Positions 11,509-23,739 of a stretch of DNA of 64,000 nucleotides are shown here, one piece after another (the first letter of the stretch is position 1; every line of letters begins with the position of its first letter). The position numbers and the translations under genes were made by a program. The notes under the pieces were generated by a model. The model made no database searches. It was given only the letters and a program-made list of their open reading frames with translations, and had not been told where the DNA came from. This DNA comes from Lepraria neglecta (taxonomy: Eukaryota > Ascomycota > Lecanoromycetes > Lecanorales > Stereocaulaceae), in NCBI GenBank assembly GCA_033220425.1, contig CM065647.1, forward strand, positions 1,922,001 through 1,986,000. The letters run 5' to 3'.

Positions 11509-14500
11509 TTAATTTTGACCCTCCCAGCCAACCCAGCTCCTCGCCATGACGCGCCAGACCCTCACTTCGCCGCTCTTCATATCGCCAAACTTGAAGCTCT
11601 CCGCCTTGACCTTCTTGCTCTCCCTGCCTTGCTCCCAAGCTCTGACCTTCTTTTTAGTACCATCCCAATCGATCACCACGCCCACATGATCAGGTTTGCC
11701 TACCTCGATGCTGTACTTGGTGTGCATAGCACCGCGGTGACCCTGGAACTTGGTATTACGGAACGTCACGATGTCTCCTGGACGAATTTCATCGAATTGT
11801 CGCACGGAGGCGTTCGCCAGATTGGCATACACCAAGGCCCCATACGCGCGTACACCGACAGGCAGCAACGCGTCCGGCAATGCGGACATGAGATCCCGGA
11901 CCAAAGCATGTGGGGAACCATCACCAACTACGGCTCCCTCTTTAGCATTTGCCCCTTCTGCAATACATGAGCCAAACTGAGTATGAGCACTCTCTAGCTG
12001 ATCTTGCCGAAGGTTCTGTGGAGGGGGCTCGTGGCGTTGCTCAAGGCTAGCGTTGGCTGGGTCTTTCGCTTCAAAGTGTGCAGTGATCACAGTCTGCGAG
12101 TAATCCATGAAAAGAACATACACGACCTTGATGATCGCTTGCTTCCCACCCCGCCTCGTGGTGCTAGTCTCTTCCATCTCGAATATCAAATCGCGGCGGT
12201 TCTGGAAGGCTGGTGGAGGGGTGTCAGGCTGAGCCCACCACTGGCTACCTTGGGCGATATCGACGTCGCTAGCTATAAAACCTTGCTCGCCAGAGGCTCT
12301 GGGAGCATCTGTTGATCTACGGATAGTGGTACTGGTCCGCTGGACGTCCATGGACTGCCTTGGGCCAGATCTGCCCGGTACTGGCATGTTGCTTGAAGAG
12401 GCATACTGCTGTGAGGGTTGAGCCGTGGGTGGTGGTACGGCCCGCTGAGGTGGAGAGGTAGGGTAGCTAGGCTCAGGATCTTCGAGTCTGGGCGTAGTTG
12501 GACCTTCCATTTCGTACCGGCCTCCCGAAGGATGACGCTGTCCAGACCTTGAATAACTATACGGATCATACTCCTCATCCTCCTCGTCGTATCCCTGCTC
12601 TTTGGGCGGGGGCGGAGGAGGTGGTGCACCCCTTGGCATGTCAGAAGATTGGCGGTTATTCCTAGGAGGCTGAGTAGGTGGCGGAGGTGGAACAGCACGG
12701 GGTGCGCCTGACATAGGTGGGCCAAGAGATGGAAGACCTGGATGGTGTAAAGAGGTCTCTTCAGTCATCGAGTCATCTTCAAGACTTGAGACTCGCGCGT
12801 GGGACTGGTGGAGTGCATCCTTGTGTGGTGCGCTTGAGGCCATGTCTGTGTCATAATCACCTTCATACTCGGTGACTTCTTCATCGCTCTCCTCAGTCTC
12901 CCCAGTCTTGGGCATAGCAGATGGCACTGGCGGCATCCTCCCATCTCCACTAGGAACTCGTGAAGAAGGAGCACTCGCAGGAGGTGGCGGCGGCGGTGCT
13001 CTATTTTGAGGCGCAGACGGCATTACAGGACTCGCACCTAGAACTGGTGGCACTCGACTGCTTCGATTAGGTGGGGCCTGAGGTGAGGTAGGAGACATCT
13101 CAGATGATTCCATGTTCGGATTTCGCCCTGCATAGTCTGAAGGACGTGATTGAGGAGCTGCAGGTCTACTTGGCAAAGATGGCGGTGGACCCGCAGAAGA
13201 AGGGATCGGAGGAGGTCCTCCTCGACTGCTAGGCCGAGCACTATCAGTCTCAGGAGGTATCCTTAGCGAGCTTCTCGTATGCAACGACATTTCATCGTCA
13301 GACTCGGAACCCTCGCTTGGCGACATTGGCTGGCTGGGAGGTGGGCGCGGCACCGGCCGTGCTATGAGGAAGTCAATAAGTGCCAAATCTTCTTCTAGTT
13401 GCCGAGTAAGACTCACATTCACTAGGTGGAGGGGGGACCGGACGCTCAGAAGGAACAGGCGGGGGAGCCCCTCTGCTTTGGCCAGGTGGGAGAGGGACAG
13501 GACGATCTGAAATAATCAGCACGAATCCGATTGAAGCACGAATGATACTACAGTGGTTACCTTGAGGTACTGGTGGGGGTGCAGACCGTTCTGTTGATCT
13601 TCTGGAAGGTGCTACTGGCTCCTCTTTCATGTCTTCAACGTCGGGCATGTCTTCTGGATCTCGTCCTTGAACTACAGACTTCGGTACGTCCGCCTCTTCT
13701 TTACCGACTTCTGGGTGATAATTATCCTGCTCAGGGCTTCGAACTTTGTGAAGGCCAGGCATAGGCATGATGGGGACAGGAGGTGCCCGAGAGTGCGGGC
13801 TGTCCGTCTGCGCTGACGCAGAGTTGCCAGAGGCTTTTCTTTCGCTTGAGCCTGAAGACTGCTTCGTAGAGATCCTAGGAGGCATACCACCTGGAGGACC
13901 AAACATCCCTGCCATTCCCATGCCACCACTCATCTTGGCCATACGTTCTCGAATTTCCATTCTTCTCTTCACCTCCGGATCTATGTCTTCCTCCTCCTCC
14001 TCTTCTTCCTCTGCATCATCTTCTTCTGCGTTATCTTCCTCGTCTCCAATGTCCGCTTCCCGAATAGGCGCTTGTGGCGTTCTCTGAGAGGGCATGGAGC
14101 TTTTACGATGCGGCTTTTCATCGCTGTCATCCCGACCTGTCGATAGCTCCTCACCGTCCTCTGTATCCCCTACACCGGACTGATCGGCATCATTTGGATC
14201 GCTGAGCAATTCTCGTGATGCAACAGCGACTGGGCTTCCTACAGGAGTGGCTTCTCGGGACTTTCGAGGTCTAGTTGGGGGCCGGGCTGCATCCATGGAT
14301 CGCTTGCCTGTCGTATCACCACTGTTCATTCGTTCTAGATTGTCGCCTCCCAATTCTTCTTCTTGATCGGGAGTCATTTCTTGTGGCTCAGCATGTTTCT
14401 TCGGAGGGCGCTTTGGCTTTTCCTTCCTCTGGCCTGCTTCCGCATGTCGTGCAGCTTGTTCCATCTGCTGCTTTTGTAACAAAGCAATTCTGTCTTTCAA

Positions 14501-15307
14501 GCTTGTGGGCTTTGGCTGGTCCTCTGCATCGTCCGTCGAAGGGGCTGTTTGAGATTGCGCGGGCATGTGATCGTTCTCGGCCTCTCGCGACGTTTGAGCC
14601 ACAATTTCCGGGTCTTCCTCTCTTCTATACATCTTTTGTGGCGGTTGCTCGCGAGGCGCTGGGACATACGCATTCTTGCTGGGAGGAGGTGCGACAAAAG
14701 GTTTCTTGATGAAGCCAGATCCACTGGCACCCAGACCGCTGGGCTTCATCGGAGCGACAGGTGGCGCTGCAGGCTTGTTAAAAGCATTAATGCGATCCCG
14801 GAAAGAACCTGAAGCTGGCTTGTCTGCTGTTGGAGGAGGTGCAGGCTTCGATGTTACAGGTGGAACAGGCTTTGTCGCTGGCGGAGCAGCAGAAGGAGAT
14901 TCCATTTTGGATGGTTGAACAAATTGTTTCTGTAACACCTCCATAGGTTCATCGGGGACACTGGTATCTTCAAACGGAGCAGGGGCCTCTGGCGAATGGG
15001 CTTCAGACTCCTGAGCGCCGGGGTCCTTCTCTGCTTCATTGCTGGCAGCTGGAGGCTCGAGTTCTTTCTTCGATCGACTTATCCTTGATGGACGTGGAGG
15101 TGTTTCCGGCTCGAAGACCTTAACAAAGTTTTTGGGAAATAATCCTTCCTGCTTGCTACCCGCAGAGTCTTCATATTCTCCATAATACCAGTCTGCATCC
15201 TCTTCCTCTGTCACCGTTATGAGCTGCCCATTTGGAAATTTGAGATCATCTGGTTCCTCCGATAAGTAGTCATATAGAGCTTTGACTCGAAAGGGAGGTG
15301 TGCCCAT
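11509..15307 (-). CDS. Bbc1/Mti1-like SH3 actin-patch protein
   Basis: Exons (complement) 13561-15307, 13417-13506, 11509-13361 give 1229 aa. Residues 5-70 are an SH3 domain (ALYDYLSEEPDDLKFPNGQL, ADWYYGEYE, EGLFPKNFVKV). A long disordered Pro-, Ser- and acid-rich middle follows, with an EEDDAEEEEEEEEDIDPE run and many polyproline stretches. The last ~200 residues are a globular domain (LFMDYSQTV, SLEQRHEPPP, GDIVTFRN, HVGVVIDWD, WEQGR) like the Aim3/Bbc1 C-terminal domain with a cysteine-protease-like fold. The S. cerevisiae homologue Bbc1 restrains Las17/WASP-Arp2/3 activity at endocytic actin patches. Introns are 54-55 nt. It is divergent to rtr1. Confidence 0.85.
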
Positions 15308-15888
15308 GTTTGCGAATTGGACTTAGTGGGCTTCTCCCATCCACGGTCAGATCGCCCAACAGCACAGCCTCTGGATCCGCTAGAAGCTGCAGTTAGAGCT
15401 TCGTTGTCTTAGGTACACTGGGTTCCCAGTACTGGCGTCTTATATGAGCGAGTATTGGAGGTTTGCTCACTTAGTTGGCCGAGGGTACGTCAGGGTCGAG
15501 CCTTGATCGTGGAGCTCAACATCCGTTAAAGAGCGGGATAATGGAGAGGTATAGATGGTGGATACAAGTATAGTAATCGAATGCAGTATGATTATTTGGG
15601 GATCATGCAGTAACTGCAGCTTCTGCCTATGCCGGCGTAGCTGTCGTGTCTTTGTCAGTGTTTGGGCAGTCAGTGAGAAGTGGATTTGCGGGACCGGTCC
15701 GGGGATTAGCCTCGCCGTTTGTACACTTGCTCCGCCTCGCTACATTACCTTACACTACAAATTACAACACTTGAGGCCTTAGGATCAGGAGTCTATATTA
15801 AAGGTCCTAGGCCATGTGTCAATTTGACGATAGCTGCATGTCTGGAGGTGCACAATAGACCTCTGTTGAACTCCACATTTCTAGAACT
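15308..15888. promoter_or_regulatory. Divergent promoter region bbc1/rtr1
   Basis: 581 nt between outward-facing ATGs. It must carry both promoters; no defined site was recognised. Confidence 0.45.
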
Positions 15889-16701
15889 ATGCCTCAATCC
15901 ATTCTAAAGAAGCCCTCCTCTTCTATCGCAGCTCCTTCTCCACCAGCTGCTCGTTCTCGAGAAGACCGCAACAGAGAAACTGCCCTTTACCATGCCCAAC
16001 TAATTCAGCAACGTAAAGACGTGGAAGCACTGATACTGTTCTCTACCGAAACTCTTCTAGACTCACCCTCATCACCTACTGCAGACCCTGCTCACCCTTC
16101 AAGTGCAGACTCAACCCTGGTCAAAAACTCTTTAAGACCCTTCCAACCGTCAGACTATGATTCTCTAATCGAAGAGCGGAACGTCAATAAGCAGTGTGGC
16201 TATGTACTGTGTCCTAAACCCAACAGACTACAAGACACGAAAGCAAAGTACAGAATCTTAAACGGTCAGGGCAAAGGCAACGACGCTCTCAGGTTCGTTG
16301 AGAAGCAAACACTGGAGCGGTGGTGCTCCAATGGCTGTGGTGAACGAGCTCTCTACATCAAGGTGCAATTAAGTGAGGAGCCTGCATGGACACGCACAGC
16401 TACTGAAGGGGATATTGTGCTTCTGGAAGACAAGCCTGAGATTCAACGAGCGAAGGATGGCAAAGTCAATTTGATCGAACGCTTGAAAAACTTGGATATT
16501 GGTCAGGACGAAAAACAATTGGCTGCACAGATGAAGGCACTTTCAATTGAGCGGGGTGACGGTAATGCTCCAAGCAGATCATTCGGTCTTGTGGAGACAG
16601 ACATCCGTGAGAAAGCCAATACCAGTGGTGAAGCATTTCCACCAGAACCTCCAAGCATGGACGAGAGGACCGATGGACTGCATGGTACCATTGAGGGCTA
16701 A
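15889..16701 (+). CDS. rtr1: RNA polymerase II CTD phosphatase Rtr1/RPAP2 family
   Basis: Single exon, 270 aa to the first stop. The Rtr1 zinc-binding pattern is present: RNVNKQCGYVLCP (C-x4-C) around residues 100-112, and RWCSNGCGERALYIKVQLSE (C-x3-C) around residues 143-165. Upstream, the helical part includes FQPSDYDSLIEERN. The family removes Ser5 (and possibly Tyr1) phosphates from the Rpb1 CTD and assists Pol II nuclear import. The TAA at 16699-16701 falls inside what looks like a conserved C-terminal motif: the same frame continues RPKFSEKKLRGADPEGDEED and ends at a TGA at 16780. The annotated end may therefore be premature, a sequence error or a readthrough stop. Convergent with rps17. 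Confidence 0.88.
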   Translation: MPQSILKKPSSSIAAPSPPAARSREDRNRETALYHAQLIQQRKDVEALILFSTETLLDSPSSPTADPAHPSSADSTLVKNSLRPFQPSDYDSLIEERNVNKQCGYVLCPKPNRLQDTKAKYRILNGQGKGNDALRFVEKQTLERWCSNGCGERALYIKVQLSEEPAWTRTATEGDIVLLEDKPEIQRAKDGKVNLIERLKNLDIGQDEKQLAAQMKALSIERGDGNAPSRSFGLVETDIREKANTSGEAFPPEPPSMDERTDGLHGTIEG

Positions 16702-16780
16702 AGACCCAAATTCTCGGAAAAGAAGTTGAGAGGAGCGGACCCCGAAGGGGACGAGGAAGACATCATGGAGACCGTCTGAC
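16702..16780 (+). other. In-frame C-terminal extension of rtr1 beyond TAA
   Basis: The 26 codons (last one TGA) after the rtr1 TAA stay open in the same frame and read as a basic-then-acidic tail starting RPKFSEKK and ending DEEDIMETV. As I remember fungal Rtr1 proteins, the context GTIEG[Y]xPKF is conserved with Tyr at the TAA position. This is inference. Confidence 0.45.
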
Positions 16781-17248
16781 TTCCTTCCTTAGAATGGGGA
16801 TTGTTTTACATGGCGTTATTTGTTCGCAGAGATACCCCAGCATTTGCATCTCGGAGAGGCCAGCGAGTCTACATGCACATGAAATAGAGAACGAAACTCT
16901 ACTATTTGGTATAACAAGCTTAGAAATGCAATGCCGAAATTCAATCTACTACGGCTTACATTCTCACCTTTGTGATCTAATCGACGACGAGGAATTCGCT
17001 CGCAGAGGGCGTTGCAAGGTAGGTGGGGATTGAGTTTCAGAAGAAGACACGAAGGGTGTGATGCATGCTCACAGTATCATGGAGCATAGCACTGGCAATC
17101 AAGCCTCGCTTTCGTAAGAAAGCTCAGCGACACCTTGTATGTAGAACCTTTTTCATTCAAGCTATCTCCTCTGAACCTTCAAGCAAGCATAGAAAGACTT
17201 GTCTTCCCCAGTCATGACTTCAGATCTGAGTGAAGATCGAAACCATCT
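16781..17248. other. Convergent intergenic region rtr1/rps17
   Basis: About 470 nt of 3' flanks. No gene was recognised. Confidence 0.5.
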
Positions 17249-17894
17249 CTACGTCCTTGGTGGCCTCCCCTCAAACCGCTTCGGCCGCTCGACAGTCTGC
17301 TGTTGTGCTACAGCTACGACATTGACAGGAATCGAATCGAACTGTAGATCCGTCGATGTTAGCACCAAAGCTATAGAAATAATGGAAACTCCACATACCC
17401 CTAAGCTCTTCAATAAATCCTTCGTTTCGCCATCTACATCCAACTGCCCCGACTCGGAATTCTGCGTAAAGTCCAATGCCGAGATCTCAGGTACGTATTG
17501 ATCCTTCCTCTCACGCTCTTCTTCTTGTAGCTTGAACGAGATACCACGGACGGGACCGCGCTGGATGCGCTTCATTAAATGTGTGGTGTAGCCGGCAATC
17601 TAGAGATGCGATTGTGTTAGACTGGCAGATTCTGGAGGCTGGGGGACCAAAGACAGGGAATTGGGGGAAGGAGTTGCTGACCTTGTTGCGAAGACGCTTG
17701 GAGGCAATGATAGCGATTTCATCGCAGATACGCTTGTTGGTTTCGAAGTCGAGGGTGAGTTTTGGGTAGTACCGCTCGATGATGACCTTGGCTGACTTCT
17801 TGACGGTCTTCGTGCGAACGCGACCCTTCGAAGTACGTTAGCATACAGGGTAGTCCCAGATAGTAGACTTGGAGTTCTCTGCTTGACATACCAT
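17249..17894 (-). CDS. rps17: 40S ribosomal protein S17 (eS17)
   Basis: Exons (complement) 17892-17894, 17682-17825, 17399-17599, 17249-17341 give 146 aa, the normal eS17 length. Exon 1 is just the ATG: the start codon is followed directly by GTATGT and resumes with GGT CGC GTT ([20 protein letters not shown]). Later landmarks are [40 protein letters not shown] and [10 protein letters not shown]. The final exon encodes [15 protein letters not shown] and a basic tail. Introns are 66, 82 and 57 nt. A microexon consisting of the start codon is common in fungal ribosomal protein genes. The product is a structural component of the small-subunit head or beak. Confidence 0.95.
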
Positions 17895-18142
17895 GTTGGC
17901 GGTGGTGATTTGGCTTGTGTTCCAGGAGCGACAGTAGCAGTAGAGAAGGCGGTTCTCGCTTAGAAGTTTGTGTGGGCTGACTAAGCAAGCTACGGCTGGG
18001 CATAAAATCCACCCCGCACTTTTCCATGAAAGTGAGGAAAGAAATAATCAGACTATTGAATGCAATTCAGGCCAAAGCTCTTGTAGATTTGTTGTGAGTC
18101 TTGCAAATTTACAATAAATTATATAGATCGCAATGCAAAGTC

Positions 18143-19588
18143 TTAAGTTGCTTTCTTAGGACCACCCACCAAAGCACCTCTCAAAAGGTCATTGAGATTC
18201 GGCTGCTGGTCATTTAGCCCAAGAAACGGCGTAGCTCTACCGTTGCTATTCTGTACGTCCATATCCTCCACTCCGTAGCCCTGACTCGATCTTGGGGTCC
18301 TCGGTGTGGGAGAAGTTAAGGTCGGAGTTGCTCGATCTTGAGCGGCAACGACAGCAGCTTCCGGAAGTTTTGGCTCCTCAGAATGTAGACCTTGGGCAAC
18401 ATTGACTGCGTTCTTACTTGCGCGGTCTACTAACAGCTCGATTCTTCCGTGTGAATCAATGCCTGCTCTCCTTGGATGAACCCATATCTTCGCCCCGCCT
18501 GGAATGTCTGGATCATAATTCGCCACTCCTGGTAATTCACCTGTTCTGTTCAACGTCATTTTGCTGTCTGATCCGACAACGCCGGCCACTCCAATCAGAG
18601 CTCGAGCCTGAGTTCGTGTTTGAATCTTCTGAGGGGCTATGACACGACCCCGCACAGGCGTGTCGTATTCTTGAGGCCCGAAATCAGGATGATTTAGTAT
18701 GCGCGACGCAGTGCGCAGATAGGACAAACCGGCTGATGGATGCGTTGTTGGTGGGCCCTTCTCGTCGTAATCTGCATACGCTCCTCCAGACGCCTGGACC
18801 TCGTCTCTAGGAAGATCAAGGAATTCCTCAAGCAGTTTGTGCATCCCAGTCTCATCGTTTCGAAGACCTTTCATGTAGCTGTCAAGCTCCTCTTCTGGAA
18901 TGGTTACTTCAACAGAGTCTAAGTCTTCACCTTCCTCAATAGCCTCTCGCCGCCGAGCTGCTGCCTTTGCAGTGACAAGCTGCTCACGTACAAATTCTCT
19001 GAAATCCAACTTCTTCCTCTTTATACTCTTCTCCACGTAGGCTTTGAATTCACCATCCGTCTGACCAGCTATCCAAGGGCCTTTATACTTCCAACGCTCT
19101 TTCTTAGGCTCTCCCATCGAATCTCTGCTTGGGGTTTTGCTATCGAGCTGGGTATTGTCGTATCGCGACTCGAATACGCTCCGAAGTGGCTTCAAACTGT
19201 TCCCTGAGGCTGTCTTTTTCTTGTCCACCAGCGATATCGGCATGTCCAGCTCTTGCCATTTTCGTAGCGTAAGGACGTGATCTGCAGCCGAGTTGAAATC
19301 TGTGATGTGATCGATGGAGTCTATATTATCAATGTGGATGGTGGGCGTTGAAGATCCCGTAGTCGATTTCAAGGGCAAAGGGCGTTTGAGACCCCAGTCA
19401 CCTCTGCTCAGAGAGGTTTCCGTTGTCTGAATGGAGGCATGTGTGGGATAGGGAAGAGTAGCTGTCTCAGAGTCGTGAGTCTCTGTTGCAGTGAGTTCTG
19501 AGCTTGGCCTAGGGAGCGGCGGCGGCAGAGAGAATACTCTCGAGGTCCTGAGAAGATTGGCAGTGGGCGACAGCCTCTTCATGGACAT
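18143..19588 (-). CDS. mrp51: Mitochondrial small-subunit ribosomal protein Mrp51 (bS1m-like)
   Basis: Single exon, 481 aa from the ATG at 19588; an upstream in-frame TTG at 19600 is not taken as a start. The N-terminus MSMKRLSPTANLLRTSRVFS is basic and amphipathic, as expected for mitochondrial import. The fungal Mrp51 core is visible: SRGDWGLKRPLPLKST, IDSIDHITDFNSAADHVLTL, KWKYKGPWI-type segment, FVREQLVTAKAAARR, and near the C-terminus VTLRTA-type repeats with ILNHPDFGPQ and GRVIAPQKIQTRTQARALIG. The yeast homologue Mrp51 is needed for translation of mitochondrial mRNAs (5' leader recognition). Divergent to the chitin synthase gene. Confidence 0.85.
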   Translation of the reverse strand: MSMKRLSPTANLLRTSRVFSLPPPLPRPSSELTATETHDSETATLPYPTHASIQTTETSLSRGDWGLKRPLPLKSTTGSSTPTIHIDNIDSIDHITDFNSAADHVLTLRKWQELDMPISLVDKKKTASGNSLKPLRSVFESRYDNTQLDSKTPSRDSMGEPKKERWKYKGPWIAGQTDGEFKAYVEKSIKRKKLDFREFVREQLVTAKAAARRREAIEEGEDLDSVEVTIPEEELDSYMKGLRNDETGMHKLLEEFLDLPRDEVQASGGAYADYDEKGPPTTHPSAGLSYLRTASRILNHPDFGPQEYDTPVRGRVIAPQKIQTRTQARALIGVAGVVGSDSKMTLNRTGELPGVANYDPDIPGGAKIWVHPRRAGIDSHGRIELLVDRASKNAVNVAQGLHSEEPKLPEAAVVAAQDRATPTLTSPTPRTPRSSQGYGVEDMDVQNSNGRATPFLGLNDQQPNLNDLLRGALVGGPKKAT

Positions 19589-19948
19589 TGTCTGCCACAA
19601 TTAAAGGACTAAACATGCAGAAAGTGGATCCTTTGCGCCAAAATTCCAGATGACAGCGGGTGCACTAGGCTCTTAAAGGCGCGTTGCTGGGTCAATGGCC
19701 CAGTTTATTTTTGGCCCTTAGCGACAGACACCTCCAATTACTCCGAAGCCTACTTGACGTACAATTACAAGACATTGATTTCGAATAACTGTACGATGAG
19801 ATGCACCGGGTCTGACTAGAATAGTTTGGCTTGAGAGTAAGAGAAGTTCCCGCGACGCTGCGATTCAATCTCGCGCAACAACCTCAACGCATGGAATGAC
19901 CACAGAACATTCCCTTAATACATCAACCGCATTCCACTCCACCCTACC
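19589..19948. promoter_or_regulatory. Divergent promoter mrp51/chitin synthase
   Basis: 360 nt between outward-facing ATGs. No specific motif is claimed. Confidence 0.45.
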
Positions 19949-22900
19949 ATGGACCGTCCAGTTACCCCAGCCGGAGGCCCTCCAGGGTACTCTGCAGCTC
20001 CTCCCTCCTACTCGAATACTCCGAATGAGCATACTCCTACAAATATGCCAAACAATGGCTCTACAATGCGCCTGTTAAGCACCCATGATGACACGGAGCG
20101 CCGCTCGTATGTTTCTCCTACCAAGCCTCCCCCTGCTTACGCAAGCCCAGTGGGCAAGCCCGTTATCAAGCAGAGTATGACAGATGATTCCAGTGATTCC
20201 AATGGCATAGACCAATTGAATCAGGATGAAGCCAATCCACCTTCCTCCCAATGGTCCTCCTCTGCCCAAGTTGGCAAGAAGCCAGACCCCCCCAAGCGTC
20301 GTGCTACAACTCGAGTGCATTTCAAAAAGCAAAGCTTACCCCCTGGAAATACTAGGCCCACATCTCCCCCACGAACGTACCGTCCTTCGTCGTCCGCATC
20401 GTCCCTTCCTCCACCACAGCCTCCCTCGATCCTTGACACTGCGCCGAGACTAGCACCAACGACGACAGATGCTTCCACTTACCTCCCATATATCCCTGCT
20501 CGAAACTCACCTACTCGATCCCTGCTTTCTCGAAACTCATCCGAGTCATCTCGTCCTCCACCCTCAGATATTCCTTATGAGCCAGCAGAGATCAATGGAA
20601 GCCCACGTCCAGGAACACCATCTTCGAAGTACGGTGGAAGCCCAAAGCGCCCTCTGCCTCCCGCACCATTGTTTTCTGGCCCACAAGCAGCCAGTCAACC
20701 ATCTGGAAACCTTGCAGAAGTTACCGCGATGCCAATCCATGAAGACGAGGACGACGTCTTTGGACCACCCAGCGGTGATCCTAGGGCAAGTCTGAAATCT
20801 TACGATTCCTTCCAGTCACAATCGACTTTCACGGAAGAGTTCTATGATAAAGAAGACGAAAACCATTACGGGCCCGCGCCTACAGGACAACAAGAACGGA
20901 GAGGTGCAAGACAAGCGCAAATGGCAAAGAAGGAGGTCCGATTGATCAATGGGGAGCTGATACTGGAATGCAAGATTCCCACCATCCTCTATAGTTTCCT
21001 GCCACGAAGAGATGAGATTGAGTTCACGCATATGCGCTACACTGCGGTGACTTGTGATCCTGACGACTTTGTTCTAAAAGGGTACAAATTGAGACAGAAC
21101 ATCGGTAACACAGCAAGAGATACGGAGCTTTTCATTTGCATCACAATGTACAACGAAGATGAGATCGACTTCACGCGCACGATGCATGGAGTCATGAGGA
21201 ATATCTCGCATTTCTGCTCGCGAACTAAGTCGCGGACATGGGGAAAAGACGGCTGGCAGAAGATAGTAGTATGTATCGTATCTGATGGACGTCGAAAGGT
21301 GCATCCAAGGACGCTGGACGCTCTTGCTGCAATGGGCATCTATCAGGACGGTATCGCAAAGAATCTTGTCAACCAGCGCGAGGTGACAGCGCACGTGTAC
21401 GAATACACCACCCAAGTCTCCCTGGATGCAGATCTCAAATTCAAAGGGGCTGAGAAGGGCATTGTACCATGTCAGATGATATTCTGTTTGAAGGAGAAGA
21501 ATCAGAAGAAATTGAATTCTCACCGATGGTTCTTCAATGCATTCGGAAAGGCACTGAGCCCCAACGTCTGCATTTTGCTTGATGTCGGGACGAAGCCTGG
21601 ACCGAACTCCCTCTACCATCTCTGGAAAGCTTTCGATACCGATTCAAACGTTGCTGGCGCTTGTGGGGAGATCTTTGCAGGCAAAGGCAAGGGGTGGCTA
21701 GGCTTGCTCAATCCGCTCGTAGCATCCCAAAACTTCGAGTACAAGATGTCAAATATTCTCGACAAGCCATTGGAATCGGTTTTCGGGTACATCACTGTCT
21801 TGCCTGGAGCGTTGAGTGCCTATCGATATTACGCTCTCCAGAACGATGCCACAGGACACGGGCCGTTGAGTCAGTATTTCAAAGGAGAAACTTTGCATGG
21901 TCAAAATGCCGACGTTTTCACCGCAAACATGTATCTTGCGGAAGATCGAATCCTTTGCTGGGAGCTTGTGGCAAAAAGAGACGAGCGATGGATCTTGAAA
22001 TATGTTAAGAGTGCGACTGGAGAGACAGACGTGCCTGGTAAGTACTACTCCACTAAACCGAGACCCACCCTAATGGGACGCAGATGCTGTACCGGAATTC
22101 ATATCACAACGGAGAAGGTGGCTCAACGGTGCTTTTTTCGCTGCTGTTTACTCGCTCGTGCATTTCAAACAGATATGGAAGACGGACCACACCATAACGC
22201 GGAAGATCCTGTTGCATGTCGAATTCCTCTATCAATTCGTCAGTCTGTGTTTCACATACTTCTCTCTGGTAAGTCGTAGAAACCACTCAGAGGCATTGAG
22301 CGATGTTTAACAAACAACAGGCCAACTTCTACCTAACCTTTTACTTCATCGCAGGCTCTCTGTCAGACCCCAAGCTTGACCCTTTTGGACATAACATTGG
22401 GTTGTACATTTTTGTGATATTACGTTTTGCCTGTGTGCTCCTGATTTGCGTCCAATTTATCCTCTCGATGGGTAATCGGCCTCAAGGGTAAGGGCGCCTC
22501 CTGATCCTTGTAATGCAGTACCAAACTGACGTCCCCCAGAGCCAAGAAAATGTTCATGACCAGCCTCGTCGTATATTCCGTCATCATGGCCTACACCGTC
22601 TTCGCATCCATCTACATCGTAGTCTCGCAACTCAAAGACCCGAAAACCTCCTTCCACCTAGGCAACAACATCTTTACCAACTTAATCGTCAGCACCGGCT
22701 CAACCGTAGGACTCTACTTCCTCATGTCCTTCCTCTACCTCGATCCGTGGCATATGTTCACCTCCTCGGCTCAATACTTCGCTCTCCTCCCGTCATACAT
22801 CTGCACACTGCAAGTTTACGCTTTCTGCAACACCCACGACGTGACCTGGGGCACCAAGGGCGATAACGTCATCCACAAGGATCTCGGCGCTGCAGTGAGC

Positions 22901-23395
22901 GGCAAGGGAAACACGGTCGAGCTTGAAATGCCAAGCGAGCAGCTGGATATCGATTCCGGATATGACGAGGCGCTCCGCAATTTGCGCGACAGACTCGAAG
23001 TTGCTGCACCAGGTGTCAGCGAAGCGCAACAGCAAGAAGACTACTACCGCGCCGTCCGTACATACATGGTGGTGGCATGGATGGTTGCCAATGCCATTCT
23101 CGCCATGGCCGTCAGCGAAGCATATGACAGCACACATGTCAGTAACAACTTCTATCTCAAATTCATTCTGTGGAGTGTGGCGGCCGTGGCGTTATTTAGA
23201 GCAATTGGGAGCAGTGCGTTTGGGGTCCTCAATATTGTGCATATGGTTGCGGAAGGGAGAATGAGATGGAGAGGGATGAGGGTCCCGGATTGGGTTTCTG
23301 ACACGGGAAGTAAAGTCAGTGGCAAGTTCAGCTTCTTTGGAGGAAGCAGCTTAGCGAGCAGTATTGGGAAGTCGTCCAGGTCAACGAGGAGCTGA
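19949..23395 (+). CDS. Chitin synthase, class I
   Basis: Exons 19949-22037, 22084-22268, 22321-22487, 22540-23395 give 1098 aa. Residues 1-320 are a disordered Pro/Ser-rich cytosolic region. The catalytic GT2 domain follows: [73 protein letters not shown], then the acid/base motif [11 protein letters not shown] (about residue 664) and the product-site motif QRRRWLNG (about 707-715), the latter restored by splicing intron 1. The C-terminal half has several TM helices. The wording of the catalytic core and [20 protein letters not shown] match class I (Neurospora chs-3 type) better than class III. The enzyme makes chitin from UDP-GlcNAc at the plasma membrane, mostly in septa and tips. Introns are 46, 52 and 52 nt. 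Confidence 0.94.
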
Positions 23396-23739
23396 AAGAA
23401 GCTTCGTGAAGGCGTTCGTCAATCAATTTCGTCTCTCGGCGTTATTTGTATAGGAATATCGGCAAGCTCTGGAAAGGATCTGCTTGCAGAGACCTTATAT
23501 TGGTCAGATAATGCACCACAAAATTCATCGTCTCACAAGCATGAAATATGGGTTTTCACGAAAGCTAAAGACCTGAAACCTGCGCTTCGATTTAAGGTAC
23601 ATTTAATTTAAGAAACTGTAGGGGGTATCTATGCATGGACCAAAAGACGTCTGTAACCAGAAAGACGTTCGTCCCCATATAGAAAAATTCTATGGCTGAA
23701 AGTGAAAGTGAAAGAGTACAAGTGAAATCTTTAATACGC
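23396..23739. other. Convergent 3' flanks, chs/hos3
   Basis: 344 nt without a recognisable feature apart from UTR sequence. Confidence 0.5.
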
